Positions 52,147-60,537 of a DNA stretch of 64,000 bases are shown one piece after another (within the stretch, counting starts at the first letter, position 1; the number at the start of each line of letters is the position of its first letter). The stretch comes from a virus. The notes below the pieces were generated by a model that saw nothing but the letters and a program-made list of their open reading frames with translations, ran no database searches and was not told the DNA's origin. The stretch spans positions 62,001 through 126,000 of the IMG/VR virus record IMGVR_UViG_3300045125_000085; one strand, 5' to 3'. Both the position numbers and the translations under genes were made by a program.

Positions 52147-54912
52147 ATGAAAAAACCTAATGATACCCCGCACAGCAATCAGCGCGGGTCTACTGTACGT
52201 CAGCTCATAGATCTCGTCAATAGCCGTAAGTCATATCCCGCTTTACGAGTCATAGGCGATGCCCCTGAGATGGCAGCACTCGTATCGAAACTAGTCCGCA
52301 CCCCGCTCCAGCATCGGACTAGTCCTGAACTAGGTCCGACGGGGCGGGGGTTGACACAGACCCGTATGCAGCAGATTTCTCAAGGCGTCAAAGAGCGCAT
52401 TGGGGATGCAGAAAACATGATGCAACTGTTTCCGGATTTGGAACTTTCGGCCCAAATCCTGGTCAGCTCAGTGCTTTCTCCAAAGGATATGGTGAACTAC
52501 GACCTTATTTTCTCGAACCAAGATGCTCGATTTCCAGCTGAATTAAGTATGAAAATGCTAGATGCTATCAAGGAAGATTTGGATAAGGAATACGACCTCA
52601 AAGCTCAGCTTCCACTTATTTTAAGACAAGTCTTATTCGAGACTGGTAGCTATGTCAGAGCCGTCATCCCTGAGTCTGCAGTCGATGATCTTATCAATAG
52701 AGGTAAGCTCGTCGGTATGGAACATCTATCAGAACTCTTCGATAAGCAAGAACAACCTAAGTCACTCGGTATCCTCGGTAGACCTAAGATCGCTACAGCT
52801 AAGACGGCGCCGCGTACTGCATTAGAGTCCTTTAAGTTTCAGCGTATCCCTTACCAGACGTACGATGCTACTAATGTAGCAGTAGAGTCACCGCAGTCTA
52901 GCTACTTACCTGAAGTCACTGATAACTTCACTGCTACTGAAGCTACCGCGTATCCAGCAGGCTAATAACCGTGCTAAGATCCGTGGTGTCATCAATGGCC
53001 TTAAGCAATCTGCCTTTAGACCTGCTACTGAAGCTACTGCTAATAAAGGTAGTAAGACAGTACTCAATCATCAAGAGCTAGAAGCATTAGTCTATAAAGG
53101 TCATGCGACTAAAGCCGTACCTTTCGTCTCTATCCCTAATGCTACTCAGACGAGTCGTAAATCCGTAGGTAAGCCACTCGTCATGAAGCTCCCTTCTGAA
53201 TCTATCATACCGGTACACGTACCAGGTGATGAGCGTGATCATATCGGCTACTTCGTACTCATAGATGAGGACGGCAATCCAGTCACCCGTCATAGTCAAG
53301 CTGCTTATACTGATACACTCAACACCCAGCTGAGTAATCCGAGTCACTCCATGACCAGCTTCCTCTTAGAGAAAGCTAGGCATAACCTCAGTAATGACTT
53401 TAGGAATAACCTCACTCTCGATCAAGCCGCTAAGATCTATACCGATCTCGTCGAAAACGATCTAATCGAGCGACTCCGTAACGGTATCTATGGTAGTAAC
53501 TTCGCACTCGCACGTACTAATGAAGTCTATCGCGTCATGCTAGCTCGTACTTTCATGAACCAATATACGCGACTCGTCTATATCCCAGCTGAACTCGTCA
53601 CGTATTTTGCTCATGATTACCATGCGAACGGTATCGGTAAGTCATTACTCGATGATCTGAATATGCTCATCAGTCTCAGAGGTATCTTACTCTTCGCCCA
53701 AGTCATGGCTTTGACTAAATCAGCCATAGCTCTGACTCATGTCAATATGACATTAGATCCTAATGACGCTGATCCACAAAAGACGATCGAGATGGCGGTA
53801 CATGACATCATTAGATGCGTCAGCAGTACTTCCATTAGGTGTCAATACGCCTATCGATCTAGTCGATTGGGTGCAACGTGCAGGCTTTGAGTTTACCTTT
53901 GAAGGCCATCCGGGTTTACCACAAACCAAGTTTGACTTTGAGACTAAGAACCTCCAGCATACTGTACCAGATACAGACTTTATGGAGCAGCTACGTAAGC
54001 AGACCATCATGGCACATAGCCTGTCACCAGAAGTCGTAGACTCAGGATTTAGTGCTGAGTTCGCTACGACTGTCGTAGCGAATAACATCCTGCTATCTAA
54101 GCGCGTCCTGCAGATCCAGGAGAAGTTTACCCCACAGCTGACGGATTTCGCCCGTAAGCTGCTCCAGCATGATGAGGAATCTACGTAGTAAGCTCCTAGC
54201 GATCATAGACGAGCATAAAGGACTACTCGGTGCCCATATACCGGATGATGAGAAAACACGCCTTACAGAGCATCCTGGAGGCGTATTTCTCGTCGAACTC
54301 CTTAACGGCTTTATTGAATCCCTAGCGATAGACCTACCACGTCCCGATATCACTACGCTAGAGAACCAATCACAAGCCTTCCAACACTACTCAGAAAGCT
54401 TAGATGCCGCACTAGAAGCTTGGATCAATAGTGACATTTTAAACGATGTGACTTCAGGTGAACTAGGCAGTCATACCGACATGCTCAAAGCTACGTATAA
54501 GTCATACTTCTTACGTAAGTGGATGGCTGAGAACGGCTATATGACTGAGCTGACTGATATAGTAATGGCTGATGAGGATGGCAACGCCATGATCGACTTA
54601 GCAGCTATTATGAAAGACCATATCGAAGGACTGACTCGCTCAGGTGTAGAGTATATCGCTGCTTTGAAACCAATGATAGATGCAGCTAATATGGACTTAA
54701 ATAACCTGAACGTAGAGGAAGGTAGCTCTAGTCCTAGTGATAGTGGTAGCAGTGATGATAGCGGCGGTGGTGATGATGGTGGCTTTGATTTCGGCGGAGG
54801 GGACGACATGGGGGGTGATGAAGCAGGTGGTGAAGAGGCTGGTGGCGATACTGGCGGAGAAGAAAAGGGTGCAGGCGATGATGGTGGTTTAAGGTTTTTA
54901 AGCTACGCTTAA
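52147..54912 (+). CDS. Portal vertex protein
   Basis: ATG 52147 (MKKPNDTPHSNQRGSTVRQL). Breaks near 52960, 53830 and 54180. The core FMNQYTRLVYIPAELVTYFA, HDYHANGIGKSLLDDLNMLI, SLRGILLFAQVMALTKSAIA, VNMTLDPNDADPQKTIEMAV and KQTIMAHSLSPEVVDSGFSA matches the T4 gp20-like/jumbo-phage portal pattern (a 'vYip.elvtYfaf.y...GiGrSLLeDl' block, the 'kaei.' stem and an SPEVVD-type loop). About 921 residues; the last 70 are a Gly/Asp/Glu-rich disordered tail (GGGDDGGFDFGGGDDMGGDE). Forms the DNA entry channel. Divergent from the 49937-52096 gene. Confidence 0.85.
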
Positions 54913-54938
54913 GTGTTAAGCTACGCTTAAGTGTTAAG
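54899..54938 (+). repeat. Short tandem duplication at the portal 3' end
   Basis: AAGCTACGCTTAAGTGTT occurs twice in direct succession; the first copy encodes the last residues and the stop of the portal gene (SYA, TAA 54910-54912), the second lies in the gap before the next gene. Confidence 0.9.
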
Positions 54939-54957
54939 CAATAAAAGGTACTAAGTA

Positions 54958-55086
54958 ATGAAAGACAATGATAAATGGCATGGCTTAAATAGTGGACTCT
55001 TCGCTATCACCTTTGGCTTTGGCGTCATGCTGATGGCCGATGCTCTCTGGAGTTTGTTTAAAATGGTCTATGAGCATGTGAAGTAA
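54958..55086 (+). CDS. Tiny membrane protein, 42 aa
   Basis: ATG 54958 (MKDNDKWHGLNSGLFAITFG) with AAAGG upstream; the hydrophobic segment LFAITFGFGVMLMADALWSL is followed by a short basic tail (FKMVYEHVK) and TAA at 55084. One membrane helix, positive-inside C-terminus. It follows the portal gene by 45 bp and is followed by a terminator, so it ends the plus-strand unit. Confidence 0.65.
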   Translation: MKDNDKWHGLNSGLFAITFGFGVMLMADALWSLFKMVYEHVK

Positions 55087-55098
55087 AAAAAAGAGTGA

Positions 55099-55142
55099 GC
55101 ATATAGCCCAGAAGAGCCATAGTGCTCTCTGGGCTATATGTC
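55099..55142. terminator. Hairpin terminator of the CATATAGCCCAG class
   Basis: CATATAGCCCAG and CTGGGCTATATG pair over 12 bp, with an inner AGAGC/GCTCT extension. Nearly the same hairpin occurs at 56530-56572. It separates the convergent stops at 55086 and 55148. Confidence 0.85.
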
Positions 55143-55147
55143 GATCT

Positions 55148-55481
55148 TTACCAGTAGCTCTCTGAGCTGGCTGGTATCGACATGGCTTCAATGCGGGCGT
55201 CCTCCAGTCCTTTATAGACGCATAATACACCTTCCCAGTTGATTCTTTTGAAAGGGCTTCGAAAGACGATGTTGCCATCGTCTCTGACTTCTATGACAGC
55301 CTCACCATCCTCGCGTTTCTCCACGATGACTTCTACGCCATCCTTGGCATAGACGACGCGAGTAGGAATTACAGCATTGCCAGACGCCAGCCGAGCTAAC
55401 TCAACGATGGTAGTTTTGGGAACAGCCATAATGTTCCAGTCGTCCAAAAAGAGATCAGTGGTCAATGTCACTTTTGCTCAT
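55148..55481 (-). CDS. Small beta-rich protein of a leader cassette
   Basis: ATG 55481 with GGAGG seven bases upstream starts MSK; a break within the AAAAG run then gives VTLTTDLFLDDWNIMAVPKT, TIVELARLASGNAVIPTRVV, YAKDGVEVIVEKREDGEAVI, EVRDDGNIVFRSPFKRINWE and ends PASSESYW. About 111 residues. An internal ATG (MAVPKT) lacks an SD. It has the promoter and three-hairpin leader shared with the 19466 and 56397 genes, so it is probably expressed at the same time. Function unknown. Confidence 0.65.
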
Positions 55482-55585
55482 GATACACCTCCAAAGATGT
55501 TACATTACTCTAACAACCGAGCAGATTGTTAGAGCAGAAAGGAGGTTTATGATCTCAGCAGTAGGCTAAGATCATTCTAAGTATA
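55482..55585 (-). ncRNA. Structured 5' leader (three hairpins)
   Basis: On the minus strand: GATCTTAGC/GCTGAGATC; CTCTAACAA/TTGTTAGAG, a 9-bp stem with loop TCTGCTCGG; and ACATC/GGTGT, with TTTGGA as its loop holding the SD. The loop TCTGCTCGG is identical in the 56398-56495 leader although the stem differs. CCTCC lies upstream and could also pair with the SD. Confidence 0.65.
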
Positions 55586-55608
55586 TGGGACTGTAAAAAC
55601 TGCACTAT
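55578..55608 (-). promoter_or_regulatory. Phage promoter-like element (TGCAG-N10-CCCATATACTTA)
   Basis: On the minus strand TGCAG, TTTTTACAGT, then CCCATATACTTAGAATG. TATACT fits a -10 box or the phiKZ-type TATATTAC early motif. The 55482-55798 stretch holds only this promoter, its leader and two terminators, no gene. Confidence 0.6.
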
Positions 55609-55632
55609 AAAGAAAGCAAAAAAGAAGAGTGG

Positions 55633-55657
55633 TATAGAGGAGCCCGTAGGCCCCTCA
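55633..55657 (-). terminator. Rho-independent terminator
   Basis: On the minus strand GAGGGGCC, TAC, GGGCTCCTC form a stem followed by a TCTTCTTTTTT tract. Same core as the hairpin at 18964-18992. Confidence 0.8.
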
Positions 55658-55679
55658 GTGCTACTCTTTCCTATCAAAA

Positions 55680-55708
55680 GAAAGCGATGCTCCTAGCGTC
55701 GCTTTCAC
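55680..55708 (-). terminator. Hairpin terminator behind the 55799-56397 cluster
   Basis: On the minus strand GAAAGCGA and TCGCTTTC form an 8-bp stem around GCTAGGAGCA-type loop bases, followed by TTTTGATAGG. Confidence 0.65.
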
Positions 55709-55798
55709 TGAGCCTCCGGCCTTCTTTCTATTAAGCTCCTTCTTACTTCATTCTTCCTTGAAGTGATTTCGCCTTCCGTGGCGTTATATGCGGTTAGC

Positions 55799-56017
55799 TC
55801 ATCCATGATCTTCCACATCCTTAAATAACTCTACACCCAAGGCGTAGAGCTCTGGATCACCTTCCTTGGTGATCAGCACTTCCCATGCACCACCCGTCCA
55901 ACCTCCTTGGTCGGACGAACTGTAGAGTGGCGCCATTCCTTTCAATGGCGCCACCGTATTCATACGACGCTTCCACGTCGTAACGAAGTCTGCCAAACTT
56001 CCTTGTTTTTGGTCCAC
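55799..56017 (-). CDS. Small hypothetical protein, 72 aa, GTG start
   Basis: GTG 56017 with AAAGGA eight bases upstream (MDQKQGSLADFVTTWKRRMN). Then TVAPLKGMAPLYSSSDQGGW, TGGAWEVLITKEGDPELYAL and GVELFKDVEDHG. Third and last gene of a cassette driven from the promoter near 56490-56522. Soluble, mixed alpha/beta appearance; no family recognised. Confidence 0.6.
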   Translation of the reverse strand: MDQKQGSLADFVTTWKRRMNTVAPLKGMAPLYSSSDQGGWTGGAWEVLITKEGDPELYALGVELFKDVEDHG

Positions 56018-56035
56018 AGAGAATTCCTTTTCTTT

Positions 56036-56224
56036 TCAGCGATCCTTGCTTCTTCTTCGCTCATCCTTGCGAATATTTTCATCCTTCATCCTGAACGCTT
56101 GCTCCTCGTCCTTGAAGGGTTTTAACGCTTCCTTGCATAATTCCCTGAAATCCTTTTCAAGAATATCCTTGGCCTCCCTGGCCTTTTTCTTCTCCATGAA
56201 TTCCTTTTCCTCTTGCTCCCTCAT
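56036..56224 (-). CDS. Highly charged coiled-coil protein, 62 aa
   Basis: ATG 56224 (MREQEEKEFMEKKKAREAKD) continues ILEKDFRELCKEALKPFKDE and ends NIRKDERRRSKDR. Almost entirely Lys/Glu/Arg helix. The SD is weak; an overlapping frame from ATG 56244 (MSFSNAPDEGARGKG) is an alternative N-terminus if one base is wrong. It follows the 53-aa gene by 11 bp. Could also be joined to the next gene by an indel. Confidence 0.5.
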   Translation of the reverse strand: MREQEEKEFMEKKKAREAKDILEKDFRELCKEALKPFKDEEQAFRMKDENIRKDERRRSKDR

Positions 56225-56235
56225 CGGGAGCGTTA

Positions 56236-56397
56236 CTAAAAGACATCCCTTTCTATTTCACGTCCTTGTTTAAGTGAATAAACCACCCCTTCCATAGGGG
56301 TTTTTCCTCTGTCAAGGACATACATGGTTTCCCATGTATGTCCGGCCACCCAAGCCTTCTTCCGAGAAAGAAAGCTAAAAGACTTCTGAATGCTCAT
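56236..56397 (-). CDS. Small basic protein, 53 aa
   Basis: ATG 56397 with an optimal GGAGG seven bases upstream: MSIQKSFSFLSRKKAWVAGH, then TWETMYVLDRGKTPMEGVVY and SLKQGREIERDVF, ending at TAG 56236. First gene of the cassette behind the shared promoter and leader. The product is basic and probably DNA-, RNA- or host-protein-binding; no family recognised. Confidence 0.7.
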   Translation of the reverse strand: MSIQKSFSFLSRKKAWVAGHTWETMYVLDRGKTPMEGVVYSLKQGREIERDVF

Positions 56398-56495
56398 AAT
56401 ACACCTCCTTGGGTGTTGGCTCTAAGCCCGAGCAGACCTAGAGTATTGATGGATAGCCTGCTTATGCAGGCTTTGGTTCATGCTTACTATGTGGG
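56398..56495 (-). ncRNA. Structured 5' leader (three hairpins)
   Basis: On the minus strand: AGCCTGC/GCAGGCT hairpin; CTCTAGG/GCTTAGAG with loop TCTGCTCGG; and ACACC/GGTGT around AAGGA, placing the SD in the loop. The architecture matches leaders at 55482-55585 and 19467-19577. Confidence 0.65.
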
Positions 56496-56522
56496 ATTAT
56501 AGCTTTTTGCATTTCAAAAAGA
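56490..56522 (-). promoter_or_regulatory. Phage promoter-like element
   Basis: On the minus strand AATGCAA, then AAAGCTATAAT, then CCCACATAGTAAGCATG. It matches the other three elements with two substitutions in the CCCATATA block. Confidence 0.5.
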
Positions 56523-56529
56523 AAAGTAG

Positions 56530-56572
56530 AAGCATATAGCCCAGATAGCTTTAGTGCTCTCTGGGCTATATG
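56530..56572. terminator. Hairpin terminator of the CATATAGCCCAG class
   Basis: CATATAGCCCAG and CTGGGCTATATG form a 12-bp stem around a TAGC/GCTC inner region. It insulates the 56668 gene unit from the cassette promoter. Confidence 0.85.
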
Positions 56573-56621
56573 TCAGCTTAATTTACTATTCGTCATCGCA
56601 CATAGTACACCTCGGTATAAA

Positions 56622-56656
56622 GGCGCCAGTAGAGCGATTAGGCTCTACTGGCGCTA
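56622..56656 (-). terminator. Hairpin terminator
   Basis: GCGCCAGTAGAG and CTCTACTGGCGC form a 12-bp perfect stem with an 8-base loop, directly downstream of the minus-strand gene ending at 56668. Confidence 0.8.
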
Positions 56657-56667
56657 TGCTGATTAGT

Positions 56668-57913
56668 TTAGCGACTGATGAGATAGCTACCACTCATGAG
56701 GTAGCCTTTATGCAGTCTATAGATCTGATCATCTCTAGTAATGATCAGATTATTCACTGACATATAGGGCCAGGCTTCCATTTGGGTGAACAAGCTACTA
56801 GCTAACTCATACAGCATCGGTGTTTGCCGCTCATCTATCCTCAGTGGCTCCATATCACCGATCTCTATCGCTAACTCACTGCCGAGTATATCGACATAAG
56901 TCAAGCTATAGTTGATAGGAATAAATGACATATTAGCACTACCATGCATCTCGTCATCACTATCGCTCTCATCATCCTTAATATCAAAGCTTTCCTGATA
57001 TCAGCTCGTACGACTTTATCTAGCGGACTGATCATGCGGTTCCCGAGCATTTCCATCTCGAACCTATCGTAAGCAGCTGAGTAATTACCATCATAGTTCT
57101 CACGCAGGTAATCTTTCAGGCTATCGATATCGCTAGTAAAGCTATCGATACTGATACGTCCCAGCGACAAGTTATACGTCAGAAACTGGTTAATGACGCT
57201 AGTCAGCCAGCTATCGATCTCGTTACAATAGAGTACGAGATCAGTCGCATCTTCGCCATCGGTGTCTTTCTGACTGCTGCAGGCTGTACCGATGCTCCTG
57301 AGCTTCTTAGCCATGTCGGTAAATCTACGCATGCTAAAGATCTGATCGTAGACGTTATCATAGCTCTCATCCGTCACGATAGGTTTAGCTATCAGTGACG
57401 AAGCTACGATACAGACCACAAGCTCCTTTGACACGCTGCTGTCTACGGCACTCCAGCTTGACTCTAAAGATAGCATCTTCCAGGAATGAGCCTACGCTCC
57501 ACTTCTTATCAATGTAGGTATTGATGAGGTCGAGGTTTTCGGCTTCGGGTTCAGTACCATCTACCGATATAGCGGCTTCGAGGTTCTCCCTACTGATAGC
57601 AGCCATATCTCGACTGGCATTAGTGATCTGCTCATTACGCAGTACGCCATCCAGCGTGTAAGAGTGATCCAAGAAAGTGATAGCGTGTATAGTTACGGTT
57701 CATCTGTGATTTCTCCAATGGTTTAACGACCTCGTAGACGCGATCGTTTCTTTTCTGATAGTAGACGTCGAACGCCGATTTATCGATCAACGTCCGGTAG
57801 GGTTGGCTGCTGCTAGGGATCCAGTCAGCTGCAGTGAGCGCCATTTCTAGCTGAGTGCTGTCCATAATAGGCTCCATGTCAGGGACTACACTAGGTGCAG
57901 CATCGGACGACAT
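56668..57913 (-). CDS. Conserved giant-phage protein, about 414 aa
   Basis: ATG 57913 (MSSDAAPSVVPDMEPIMDST). DWIPSSSQPYRTLIDKSAFD, YYQKRNDRVYEVVKPLEKSQ, break near 57660, NLDLINTYIDKKWSVGSFLE, DAIFRVKLECRRQQRVKGAC, break near 57410, FSMRRFTDMAKKLRSIGTAC, DSLKDYLRENYDGNYSAAYD, break near 56980 and an acidic linker, then SFIPINYSLTYVDILGSELA, ending GYLMSGSYLISR. Mainly helical. Not recognised as an enzyme; possibly an RNAP-associated or internal virion protein, which is a guess. Confidence 0.62.
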
Positions 57914-57959
57914 ATAGCGCGTATAGCTATTTTCATAATAGCTCGACGCCTGTAGTCCA

Positions 57960-58814
57960 TTACCACCAGGTCTTCCCTAGAGTAGCCGGTCCTGTGGGTG
58001 GGGTCGGTGGTGGTGTAGGCTGCCCATACTGAGCAGGTGGTGGCGGTGCCGCGTTCTGACTAGTGTACTTATTGACGGCACCTTGCGTCTGCGAATAAGG
58101 AGGAGGGTAGCCCATCCCCATCCCCATCGGCGACTGCATCGGTCGTCCCAGAGTAGCACCACCAGGATACTGCGGTGCTCCCATACTCGGCTGCCCGTAC
58201 GGCTGTGACCCGTACGGCTGCTGATATCCTTGTTGAGGCGAGTACCCATGTTGAGGATACTGCGGCTGGTACTGTGGAGGATATCCCGGTGACTGAGCAG
58301 GGTACTGTGGCTGATACTGAGGAGGAGCGAATCCTCCCATCCCCATCTGCGCCTTCAGATTAGCGATCTCTTGCCGTCTCGCATTTAAGAAGGCTAAGTT
58401 CTCCATCGTGCCATTGATCAGCTGCGGCGTCACCATGCCTTTCAGATCAGGAAACTGATGTAGCTTCTCCGAGATCCAAAGTACATAAGTGTTGCTAGCT
58501 ACTTCAGCCAGTATCTGACGCGGATCCTGCGCCATGCCTTTACGTAGATCGACTGCGATACTAAACGCAGCAGTCGAGACTACATCAGCAAAATCAGCAT
58601 TCTGCCAATTGTTAGCAGCCAACAAGTTGAAGCAGAACATCCTTAACGGTGACTGACCTGAACGAGCCGATGCTTCGTTCGCAATTACCGTAGCAATGTC
58701 TGCTAGAAATGGATAGACCTCAGGTGGGACTTGCACCTGAGGGATAGTGGGAGGCGATCCAGGTGGGTACTGGACCGCTTGATGCTCGTAGGCATCGGCT
58801 CTGTGAGGCAGCAT
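57960..58814 (-). CDS. Protein with a disordered Pro/Gln/Tyr-rich C-terminal half, 284 aa
   Basis: Intact ORF, ATG 58814 with AGGAG upstream (MLPHRADAYEHQAVQYPPGS). A helical domain of about 130 residues (FLADIATVIANEASARSGQS, DFADVVSTAAFSIAVDLRKG) precedes an intrinsically disordered tail of QYPPQYQPQYPQHGYSPQQG type. Such tails drive multivalent or phase-separating contacts in other proteins; whether they do so here is unknown. Four bases after its TAG-ending upstream neighbour's SD region, so co-transcribed. Confidence 0.75.
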   Translation of the reverse strand: MLPHRADAYEHQAVQYPPGSPPTIPQVQVPPEVYPFLADIATVIANEASARSGQSPLRMFCFNLLAANNWQNADFADVVSTAAFSIAVDLRKGMAQDPRQILAEVASNTYVLWISEKLHQFPDLKGMVTPQLINGTMENLAFLNARRQEIANLKAQMGMGGFAPPQYQPQYPAQSPGYPPQYQPQYPQHGYSPQQGYQQPYGSQPYGQPSMGAPQYPGGATLGRPMQSPMGMGMGYPPPYSQTQGAVNKYTSQNAAPPPPAQYGQPTPPPTPPTGPATLGKTWW

Positions 58815-58825
58815 AGATTATACTC

Positions 58826-60456
58826 CTATTTGATGCCCTTTAACATACCTTCCGTATGCTCCACAAAGACTGGAACTTCGGATTACCGACGATCTCGCCG
58901 TTCGCTAAGTTCACGTGCATGTACGGATTCGCACGGATCATAGGTGTCGGATTGCTCTTGGGTAAGAACAATATCGAACCAGCTTCGATCATGCTGCTAT
59001 GCAGTCGTTTACTAGCGTCTACCGTAGTACGAGTACGGCGACCACGTCTAGCTCCGACTACACTCTGCTGCTGCCCGATGACGCTCGTTAGTTTGAAGTA
59101 CTTATTATCACCCGAATAGCTGACGCTACCCGCAGCGATATTAGCTCTCGTCAAACCAAAGATACTACCAGGCTTCAGCAGCTTATTAAACACACCCATG
59201 ACATCATCCGCTGTTAGCGTCATACCTTTCTCTTGCTTCTTAGTATTTTGCTTAGCTAGTTGAAAAAGCTGTCTTAAATATACTAGTCTTAATATCGAAC
59301 AGAGCATAGTACAAGACTTCTAAGTTCTTACCGTAGACGGACTGGGTGACGTCCGATGAAGCTAATGTCCATTGGTTAAACTCCTTTAAGATGTAAGCCA
59401 TCAGCTCGTAAAAGTCTGAGACTTCACAGCCGATTTCAGCGAGCTTTCTAGCGATGATGGGGTCGACATACTCATTTAAACTACCGAAGTGCTCTTGGAT
59501 CTTCGTGTAGTTGACACCCATGCGGCTATTACCGAGAAGATGACTTCACCTAGCAGTATGATCCATAGCCTAGCATCCGTAATCGTCTCGATCGCTATAC
59601 GCTGAGGAAAGTGATCGATGACGTAGAAAGCAACCTGCCATCAATGCCTGCGTCATCGCATTCCAATCTGACTTAGGCACCGCTACGAATAACTTGCTAG
59701 GGAAGTATATGGGATCCATATACGTCTTGGGTTTAATCTGCAAAGACGTACAGACGACCCAATCGCTCGCTGGATAATCGCGCTCCGTATGCTCACCATA
59801 CTCTCCGACTATAGGTGTCGTATTAGCGAACTTCTGGAAATGTCTCCATAAAGCCATACCGAGCAAACAAGTAATGCGCTACACAACTCTTCGCTTTAGT
59901 CGTAGGCGGTACTTTCTTCATTTCGGTGCTCTTTCTGAAGATTTCGCTCCAGACTACATACGTCTGCTCTCTACCTTGATTCGTTACGAACGAGACAGGC
60001 AAGCGATAGAAGTTGACCTTATCGCGTTCGAGCCGTACGAATACGGATTGTCCTGTCGCCGATACACACTTATCCGTCAGTACGGGATGGATGTGATAGC
60101 AGGTGCCGCCTAGATGAATGATCCCCGCATCATCTACGAACGGCAAATACAAATACCTATCGAACTTACGGCCTTGATACTGGAACCAGAAGCGGACTTG
60201 ATAGATGTCGCTCCTAGCTAGATTAAGGATACGTCTGCCATTCCTGGCTTTTGTGACTTCTTCAAACTCTTCCTTAGGTGTACAGCGTTGATATCCTAGA
60301 TACTCTAGCTCAGGTACTGAGCGTATCGCACCACCTAAATAGCTCGTCGATATATCGCTCTGCTAGAGGGATATACGTAGTAGCTAGTCCGTCACACACT
60401 GCCCGGTTCGGATACGGGACGTGCTTGTCTATCAGCTCCCTAAATGCTTTCTCCAT
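58826..60456 (-). CDS. Conserved jumbo-phage protein; candidate non-virion RNAP beta-like subunit
   Basis: ATG 60456 with AGGAG (MEKAFRELIDKHVPYPNRAV). Pieces: VPELEYLGYQRCTPKEEFEE, LARSDIYQVRFWFQYQGRKF, YLPFVDDAGIIHLGGTCYHI, HPVLTDKCVS, VFVRLERDKVNFYRLPVSFV, FVAVPKSDWNAMTQALMAG, FYVIDHFPQRIAIE, GSLNEYVDPIIARKLAEIGC, SSMIEAGSILFLPKSNPTPM, ending VEHTEGMLKGIK. About seven breaks, 543 residues. 'DDaGiIhLgGt.Y.I.PVLtDk.vS...VFvrL.RDKvnF' recalls beta N-terminal lobes and, as I remember, phiKZ gp123-like proteins. The polymerase assignment is tentative; conservation in giant phages is more secure. Confidence 0.5.
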
Positions 60457-60483
60457 CTTAGACTCCTATTGTAGTTAGTTTAT

Positions 60484-60510
60484 GGATATCCTAGCCTTTT
60501 AAGGCCAGGA
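60484..60510 (-). terminator. Weak hairpin
   Basis: CCTAGCCTT and AAGGCCAGG pair imperfectly over a short TTTT loop, between the stop at 60538 and the start at 60456 of the next gene. Confidence 0.4.
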
Positions 60511-60537
60511 CATCCTATATTTGCCATGATTATTTTT

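Noticed and set aside
54537-54809. 90-codon Pro/Ser-rich minus-strand ORF
   Set aside because: Antisense of the Gly/Asp-rich portal tail; composition is a by-product.
59700-59735. TATATGGGATCC resembling the promoter motif
   Set aside because: Inside coding sequence of the 58826-60456 gene, without the TGCAG box, leader or following SD.
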